6,097 bases of DNA from Parafilimonas sp. (lineage in GTDB: Bacteria; Bacteroidota; Bacteroidia; Chitinophagales; Chitinophagaceae), in contig JAICKT010000274.1 in NCBI GenBank assembly GCA_025927795.1, forward strand, positions 1-6,097. Reading direction: 5' to 3'. How positions within the stretch are numbered: the first letter of the stretch is position 1; every line of letters starts with the position of its first letter. Under the pieces are notes generated by a model. It searched no databases and was not told the DNA's origin. It was given only the letters and a program-made list of their open reading frames with translations. Position numbers and translations under genes: made by a program. This document shows positions 1 to 4,543 of this stretch, in pieces.

Positions 1-231
1 ATTTACAGTGAAGGCTGGGTAAAAGATGGCGATTTGAATACAGCTTATGGACAAACTGTGGCACCATTGCCTTTTCATAATATGCCTTCGTATCCGTACA
101 CTGGTGAAATAGTTTACCCGTTTGAACAGCACAAAACATATATGCAGCAGTATAACACGCGTAAAGTTTCAACGGATAATTTTAAAAATGCATTGAAACG
201 GCAAATACAAAAAAATAAAGCAGCAAAATAA
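1..231 (+). CDS. 3' end of an unrecognised protein gene (5' end outside window)
   Basis: The frame is open from the first base of the window to the TAA at 229-231 and gives 76 residues, starting IYSEGWVKDGDLN. The TTG codon at 34-36 is not a credible start because coding-like sequence continues upstream of it, so this is the C-terminus of a longer protein. The visible part is rich in aromatic residues and proline (for example LPFHNMPSYPYTGE and YPFEQHKTYMQQYNTRKV), as in a globular or secreted protein. It ends in a basic, Lys/Gln/Asn-rich tail (ALKRQIQKNKAAK). I do not recognise a family. It lacks the usual C-terminal pattern of SusD/RagB proteins. It converges on the flavoprotein gene, with only 32 bp between the two stop codons and no clear hairpin terminator in that gap. 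Confidence 0.75.
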   Translation: MYSEGWVKDGDLNTAYGQTVAPLPFHNMPSYPYTGEIVYPFEQHKTYMQQYNTRKVSTDNFKNALKRQIQKNKAAK

Positions 232-263
232 AGGGCCTGAAAAGAAAATGATTCAATATATAA

Positions 264-1778
264 TCACAATTCTGCTATAGTATGGTGATACATATTTTTT
301 GAAGACGGCTCTAACAAGCCTGCAATATTGTAAGGCTTGATTCTTTCACGAACTGCATTGGTAAATACATCGATATTTTTTTGCGATAAAGTTTGTTGTG
401 CTGTTAATGCCAGTATCTCTTTATATGTGGTGTGAGCAATCCTTTGGACTTCGCTATCATTCGCTTCAAGAAAATATTTTACCGGAAGATTTTTTAAACG
501 TTTTTGTTCATACATAATTGTAAAAGTAAAATACAGCATAGACCATGCATTGAAAAGCGGAAAGTATTGCATGGTTTTATAACATCCTGCCACAAGCATA
601 TCAATCAATTTCAATTCTTCAAAAACAATATTTTCATATTCTTTCAACTGTTCATATAGTGGTTGCTGAAAGTTCCTGTTTCCAGATAATATCTCTACAA
701 TTCTTTCAATGCCTGCCAATGAATAAGCAATGCCTGTGCTGAAAAGTGCATCAACAAAACCAACAGTATGCGGCATAGCAACCCAGCCATCACCAAAACA
801 TGTTTCCAGTTTTCTTTGCAATCTGCCGGAACGAATGATGCTGCCCGGTTGAATAGAAAGCTTCGCATCTTTTAATATATAATTTATATCAGGATATTTT
901 GCACACATTGAATTCCATACTTCTATTGCCGGCATTTTTTGTAATGAAATTCTATTGCCGTTTAATGAAAAACCAAAGCTGGTGCGGTTATTATTAAAAC
1001 GAAGTTGCCAAATCCAGCCTTCATCCAATACATGATGCAAAGCAGAATTATCAGCATCATAAGGATAATCACCTGTTGCAATATTTTTTTGACACAGTAT
1101 ATCCGTCCATCGCGGAAGATTATCAAAATGAGAGAATACAGCAAACGAATTGGTGAGAAAATTTTCTGATAATGATTTTACTGAAAACAATTTATCAGCT
1201 AACATTTCGCCGCCGCTTGCATCAATAAAAAATGAAGCATGAATAATTGAAGTGTTGTTATTATGAACGACATTCAACTTCCATTTTTTATTTTCTCTTA
1301 ATCCTGATGTAATTTCTGTCTCATCAAAATAATCGATGCCGGCTTCTTTTACTTTTGTTACAAGAAACGCATCAACATCTGAACGCAACCAGTTCGTGTC
1401 AGACATTTCATCACTAACACTTGCAGCAACAAGCAATTCATTTATATGATTATCATTTGTTGAAAATGATTTGCCTGGATAATGTTTGTAATAACTGAAG
1501 CCGCGTTTAATGCCGCAGACAATTTCAGGATGCTTTTTTTGCCAGCTTCCATATCTCGAAAAATCATACAGCCACGGCAAATTATATTTTGATGAGAGCG
1601 AACGCAAAATCATATCAGCAATGGGTGTTGATGATTCGCCAATCGCAAACCGGGGATGTTTGCCTTTTTCAATCAAACAAATTTTGAAACCACATTCATT
1701 TAAGCAAAGTGCAGTGAGTGCGCCGGCGAAGCCGGCGCCTGCAATTACAATATCATAATGATTAGATTGCTGCGACAT
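264..1778 (-). CDS. FAD-dependent oxidoreductase of the tryptophan-halogenase-like fold
   Basis: 504 residues, near the usual length for flavin-dependent halogenases and their non-halogenating relatives. The N-terminus has a Rossmann FAD-binding motif (YDIVIAGAGFAGA, G14/G16/G19) with E37 ending the second strand, then IGESSTP (46-52), the family's GE-S/T-x-x-P signature. GIKRGFSYY (89-97) places K91 near the catalytic lysine of Trp halogenases. IDASGG (185-190) is the second FAD motif. GWIWQL (254-259) corresponds to the halogenase WxWxIP motif but lacks Ile-Pro. GFVDALFSTGI (340-350) corresponds to the FAD-contact segment, with Ala where Pro is usual. A hydrophobic stretch near 390-425 could be a membrane-facing surface. 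The ATG lies inside the end of the radical SAM gene (17 bp overlap), so it is the third gene of the operon. The fold assignment is firm. Whether it halogenates, hydroxylates or dehydrogenates cannot be read from sequence; the altered motif favours a non-halogenase. The substrate is unknown. Confidence 0.88.
   Translation of the reverse strand: MSQQSNHYDIVIAGAGFAGALTALCLNECGFKICLIEKGKHPRFAIGESSTPIADMILRSLSSKYNLPWLYDFSRYGSWQKKHPEIVCGIKRGFSYYKHYPGKSFSTNDNHINELLVAASVSDEMSDTNWLRSDVDAFLVTKVKEAGIDYFDETEITSGLRENKKWKLNVVHNNNTSIIHASFFIDASGGEMLADKLFSVKSLSENFLTNSFAVFSHFDNLPRWTDILCQKNIATGDYPYDADNSALHHVLDEGWIWQLRFNNNRTSFGFSLNGNRISLQKMPAIEVWNSMCAKYPDINYILKDAKLSIQPGSIIRSGRLQRKLETCFGDGWVAMPHTVGFVDALFSTGIAYSLAGIERIVEILSGNRNFQQPLYEQLKEYENIVFEELKLIDMLVAGCYKTMQYFPLFNAWSMLYFTFTIMYEQKRLKNLPVKYFLEANDSEVQRIAHTTYKEILALTAQQTLSQKNIDVFTNAVRERIKPYNIAGLLEPSSKNMYHHTIAEL
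1720..1738 (-). repeat. GC-rich perfect inverted repeat inside the flavoprotein gene
   Basis: GCGCCGGC, a 3-nt loop, then GCCGGCGC: an 8-bp all-G/C stem in an AT-rich gene. It lies about 40-58 nt after the flavoprotein ATG and encodes the AGAGFAGA segment of the FAD-binding loop using only G- or C-ending codons, unlike the rest of the gene. In the mRNA it would form a very stable hairpin early in the third gene. It may be only a by-product of the Gly/Ala-rich motif. Confidence 0.6.
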
Positions 1779-2712
1779 AATTATTCTTACAACTGCATTC
1801 TGTTTCCGGAAAAATTTTTTGTGTGAGATTCATTTTTTCAAGACGCTCTTTTCTTGCTTCAAAACAAAATGTACAATTGGATAAAAACCCAATATCCCAT
1901 GTATCAACAAATATTTGTCCTTGCTTTAGTGCTAAAGCTTTTTCAAAAACTTCTTCCAGCATATCAAGTGAAGGAGGCGTATAAAAATTTTCTTTTTGTA
2001 AAATATCCATCACGCCATTGCCTGGTCTTACAGGAATAACAGAACAACGCTTAACACCGCATTCAAAAGCAAATTGAATTGATTTTAATGTCCATTCAAT
2101 ACTTTCTTTTGCATCGGTTAAATAAGGCGGGTTCAATAAAATAAATGCACGAACATCAATATTGCTATTATTTAAAAATGTTGCTGCGTTACTGAAATCT
2201 TCAGGTGTGAGTTGTTTATTAAGCTTTGGTAAAACACCTGGATGAATAGTTTCTAATCCCATCGCTACTTCCAGCTTACCATCAAGCATATCACTAAATT
2301 CAATACAATATTTATTACAGAGTTTAGGATGATTCTCTACCACCACTCTTTTATAATTAGAAAGCCTGCTGGTTATTTCGGGATATTCTTTTGGAGAAAT
2401 AGCTTTTGCATCAAAAAAATTTCCGTTGTTATATAATTTGATTACATCTCCCTGCGGCAATCTTTCCAGTGCATAATCAATCTGCTTAATAATTGCTCCC
2501 AACGGCGCAGGCTCATCCAAAGTGTTCTTCCACAAATCACACATTAAACATTTAAAAGCGCATTCTCTACTTGTGAGAAATATGGTGTTTATAGTTTCAA
2601 TATTGTCTGATAAACCTGGCTCCGCTTCATGCAAAAAATGATAAGGAATGTATGGATTTAATTTATTTTTTTTTGAACGAAGTTGAATTATTTTTTCGCT
2701 GTCATATTTCAT
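1762..2712 (-). CDS. Radical SAM enzyme, Elp3/archaeosine-synthase-beta (RaSEA)-like
   Basis: 316 residues. The radical SAM cluster motif CxxxCxxC is at C51-C55-C58 (ECAFKCLMCDLW), so it should bind a [4Fe-4S] cluster and cleave S-adenosylmethionine. Downstream, LYNNGNFFD (93-101), VVVENHP (123-129), LEVAMGLETIHPGVL (147-161) and AFILLNPPYLTD (189-200) follow the order of conserved blocks in the TIGR01210/RaSEA and Elp3-like branch rather than the SPASM or B12-binding branches. The C-terminus carries CTFC (280-283) and ECSC (305-308), a four-cysteine set that could bind zinc or a second cluster. The start ATG overlaps the TGA of the ligase gene in an ATGA arrangement, which fixes the start and implies translational coupling. 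Its end overlaps the flavoprotein gene. Superfamily membership is certain from the motif; the RaSEA-like placement is from remembered family patterns. No queuosine/archaeosine-type gene lies nearby, so a tRNA substrate is not supported by context. Confidence 0.9.
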   Translation of the reverse strand: MKYDSEKIIQLRSKKNKLNPYIPYHFLHEAEPGLSDNIETINTIFLTSRECAFKCLMCDLWKNTLDEPAPLGAIIKQIDYALERLPQGDVIKLYNNGNFFDAKAISPKEYPEITSRLSNYKRVVVENHPKLCNKYCIEFSDMLDGKLEVAMGLETIHPGVLPKLNKQLTPEDFSNAATFLNNSNIDVRAFILLNPPYLTDAKESIEWTLKSIQFAFECGVKRCSVIPVRPGNGVMDILQKENFYTPPSLDMLEEVFEKALALKQGQIFVDTWDIGFLSNCTFCFEARKERLEKMNLTQKIFPETECSCKNNYVAAI

Positions 2713-4028
2713 GCATACAAAGAATGGAAGTAAGTCCTGTATTCTATTTCACTGCCGCCAAAAACTTTTGAAAAAGCATCTTCAGATACCGCGCCTGCCT
2801 GGAATCTTCTCTTTTCAAATACGGGCATATCAAAACCTGTTACAGCTTTTATACCACGGCTTACAATTTCTCCTTTTAATGCATACAATGCTTCTTCTTT
2901 CCAATCGGTAAGCGCTATAAATGGAATGCCTTCCGCTACTTCTATTACATTAGGCAAAGCATAAGGACTAAAACCTATAAAACCATATTTTTTTGCAGGT
3001 GCATAAGAGCGCACGTGCCCGCGGCTTTGACCGCCTGAATATGTTAATGAATGTTTTATTTTATCAACACCCCAGCCTTCCTGATAAAGCATCATGTTAT
3101 TTAAAACACTGCGTATAGTAAGTTCAGGATTTGCTTGAATTGGATAATCTTTTAAATTTTCATCGCCGCCATCACCGTCAGCTAAATATTTCCAGTCGGG
3201 ATATAATTCTCTTACTTTTTTGCAAAGCGCCGTAGCCATCGTTGCAGATTCAAGGTCGAGTGATTTATAATCTTCAATAACCTTAATTGCATCTTTATAA
3301 TTAATGTCTGATAACGGCACATCAATTACTTCAAGAAAAATTGACAAACCAAGCTTATCCATAAATTGGTGCGATTGTTCTGCATCAGCGCCGCCATTTA
3401 CAGAAAGTGTAAAAGCTTTTAAACGTTGCGGTGGCATGCCGAGCTTTAACATTAAATGATACAACACTAAAAACACAGAGCCACTATCAATGCCGCCTGA
3501 GAATAAAACACCAACAGGTTCTTTTTCAGGAATTGATAACAACCATTTCTGACATTCATTAGATAATGTTTCGATATATTTTTTTCCGATGGCATCAAGG
3601 TTTGTTGGCAGCACATTTCTTTCAGGCTCAAAAAATCTTGTATAAACAGGATTGGGATCGGGGCATCCAATTACTTCCAGCTTTACTACATGATGCGCCG
3701 GAACCATTCTTGTATAAGAAGGATGAAACTGGTGATGCAAATTTTTTTGCTTGAGGTATTCATAAATTTCATCCATGCGCTCGGCTACAATAAGCAACGG
3801 TCCCGAAACCTGCTTGGCAAGAAAATAACGCATAGGTCTGCCAAGCGAACGCGCCATAAAAACTTTTTGCCCCACTTTTTCAACTATGGCAAACTGTCCG
3901 TCAATTTTACGAACGGCAGCGGCATCGCCGGAGATGACGGCAGCAGACGCTTCTTCCTGCGTCATATTAAAAATAATATTGCTGCTGTTATCGAGAAGGC
4001 TTACAAAATCTGTTACATACTGGTTCAT
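2709..4028 (-). CDS. Asparagine-synthetase-like ATP-dependent amide ligase lacking the glutaminase cysteine
   Basis: 439 residues, shorter than true AsnB (about 550-650). The N-terminal third retains the outline of a class II glutamine amidotransferase domain: DGQFAIVE (43-50) and MARSLGRPMRYFLA (58-71) match the usual DGxFA and (L)ARDxxGxxPLYY blocks. However, the protein begins MNQY, without the catalytic Cys at position 2, so it should not hydrolyse glutamine. The C-terminal synthetase domain has the PP-loop LFSGGIDSGS (175-184), which binds ATP and pyrophosphate, and LADGDGGDEN (282-291), the counterpart of the GDGxDE motif. This combination is known from beta-lactam synthetase and lasso-peptide cyclases, which adenylate a carboxylate and close an amide with a substrate amine. 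The same chemistry is the likely role here; the substrate is unknown. It is the first gene of the operon and its TGA overlaps the ATG of the radical SAM gene. The ATG is the first in-frame start after the AT-rich upstream region and a candidate promoter lies just before it. Confidence 0.88.
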   Translation of the reverse strand: MNQYVTDFVSLLDNSSNIIFNMTQEEASAAVISGDAAAVRKIDGQFAIVEKVGQKVFMARSLGRPMRYFLAKQVSGPLLIVAERMDEIYEYLKQKNLHHQFHPSYTRMVPAHHVVKLEVIGCPDPNPVYTRFFEPERNVLPTNLDAIGKKYIETLSNECQKWLLSIPEKEPVGVLFSGGIDSGSVFLVLYHLMLKLGMPPQRLKAFTLSVNGGADAEQSHQFMDKLGLSIFLEVIDVPLSDINYKDAIKVIEDYKSLDLESATMATALCKKVRELYPDWKYLADGDGGDENLKDYPIQANPELTIRSVLNNMMLYQEGWGVDKIKHSLTYSGGQSRGHVRSYAPAKKYGFIGFSPYALPNVIEVAEGIPFIALTDWKEEALYALKGEIVSRGIKAVTGFDMPVFEKRRFQAGAVSEDAFSKVFGGSEIEYRTYFHSLYA

Positions 4029-4051
4029 ACATTACAATTTAACTATTGCAA

Positions 4052-4059
4052 CAAATGTA
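4052..4059 (-). promoter_or_regulatory. Candidate Bacteroidota-type -7 promoter element of the operon
   Basis: On the minus strand this reads TACATTTG, a full match to the TAnnTTTG -7 consensus of the primary sigma factor in Bacteroidota. It ends 23 bp before the ligase ATG, which would give a short leader of roughly 15-20 nt. I find no convincing TTTG-type -33 partner at the expected distance upstream, so the call rests on one 8-bp element in AT-rich DNA. No Shine-Dalgarno sequence precedes the ATG, which is usual in this phylum. Confidence 0.35.
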
Positions 4060-4100
4060 AAAATCATTATCTGATTGTTTTGATAAATTCTATTCTTAAC

Positions 4101-4122
4101 TTTTAGTATAAAAATTTTTAGT
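4101..4122. repeat. Small direct repeat with AT palindrome upstream of the operon
   Basis: TTTTAGT occurs at 4101-4107 and 4116-4122, flanking and overlapping the perfect palindrome TAAAAATTTTTA (4109-4120). It sits about 75-95 bp upstream of the ligase ATG, just upstream of the candidate promoter, where an operator could lie. In DNA this AT-rich such a pattern can arise by chance. Confidence 0.35.
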
Positions 4123-4188
4123 GTCAATAGCTATACATTGCTTCATTGTTTGTTACTCTTTCGCACTGTGAAATTCAAGTTCTAATCA

Positions 4189-4475
4189 ATGCATCATTTT
4201 AATAAAGCCAGATTTCGCTTTAGGGATAGAGTAGAAACTATCATTTATCAAATTAATAACTGGATGAAGGTTGTATTTGAAAAGTTAGGTATTAATGAAA
4301 GTAATTCCACTTTACTTACAAGATATTCGATAGCCAATCACCTTAAACAACTCGGTGCAAGTACTGAAGTGATCAAGATATGTTAGGGCATTCATCAGTA
4401 AAGACTACGGAAATTTACCTGAATAGTTTTCAAATTGATGTAACTATTCTGAGTGCGTCTAATGATTGTAGGTAA
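4189..4475 (+). pseudogene. Tyrosine recombinase (integrase) C-terminal remnant, truncated and frameshifted
   Basis: Frame 1 from 4189 encodes RDRVETIIYQINNWMK..., LTRYSIANHLKQLGAST and EVIK, matching the C-terminal catalytic domain of Bacteroidota tyrosine recombinases. It then stops at TAG 4384-4386. The homology continues at once in frame 3 from 4377: DMLGHSSVKTTEIYLNSF, with the family's LGHS histidine and the tyrosine nucleophile in EIYLNSF, ending at TAA 4473-4475. A single missing base near 4374-4377 explains the break (VIK then DMLGHS). The arginine of the usual ARHSFA motif is kept but the following His is Tyr (TRYSIA). The N-terminal arm/SAM-like domain and the first catalytic Arg are absent: an in-frame TAA lies just upstream at 4183-4185 and I see no coding resemblance further left. 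It is therefore dead, a relic of an integrated element. It lies on the opposite strand from the flanking genes. Confidence 0.85.
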
Positions 4476-4543
4476 TGATCGTAATGACTGAACGTTTTTA
4501 CATACAATTTTAAAAAGAACTATGTAGAAGCAACGAATAAACA
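4476..4543. other. Short non-coding gap after the integrase remnant
   Basis: This separates the end of the integrase remnant from the stop codon of the FG-GAP protein gene. I see no hairpin followed by a T-run on the minus strand that would serve as a clear intrinsic terminator for that gene. Three imperfect copies of TAATGAYYG start at 4460, 4473 and 4482 at its left edge, and may be chance. Confidence 0.45.

Larger units (their letters stand above)
264..4028 (-). other. Three-gene operon: amide ligase, radical SAM enzyme, flavoprotein
   Basis: All three genes lie on the minus strand with no gaps: the ligase stop and radical SAM start share ATGA (2709-2712), and the radical SAM end overlaps the flavoprotein start by 17 bp (1762-1778). 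Such overlaps are strong evidence of one transcript and coupled translation, hence a shared pathway. The operon is bounded by a non-coding stretch upstream and by a convergent gene 32 bp downstream, so it appears complete at three genes. The combined chemistry would be carboxylate activation with amide formation, a radical step, and a flavin-dependent oxidation. No precursor peptide, carrier protein, exporter or regulator is visible next to it. Confidence 0.85.
4029..4188. other. Non-coding AT-rich region upstream of the operon
   Basis: No credible reading frame is present on either strand. It contains the candidate -7 element at 4052-4059, a 12-bp perfect palindrome TAAAAATTTTTA at 4109-4120, and a 7-bp direct repeat TTTTAGT at 4101-4107 and 4116-4122. 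It presumably holds the promoter and any operator of the three-gene operon. The left part of the integrase remnant may extend into its right end but is no longer recognisable there. Confidence 0.6.

Noticed and set aside
232..263. Possible bidirectional terminator between the convergent genes
   Set aside because: No inverted repeat with a usable stem was found in the 32-bp gap; only scattered A/T runs.
1510..1758. 82-residue plus-strand open frame
   Set aside because: Antisense shadow of the N-terminal FAD-binding region of the flavoprotein; its Ala/Pro-rich end comes from the GC-rich hairpin.
3690..4106. 138-residue plus-strand open frame
   Set aside because: It runs antisense through the well-supported ligase gene and its promoter region, has no recognisable motif, and shows the composition expected from a shadow of a coding strand.
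4083..4130. Sigma-70-like TTGACA followed by TATACT on the minus strand
   Set aside because: The spacer is only about 11 bp, too short for a functional -35/-10 pair, and this phylum uses a different consensus.
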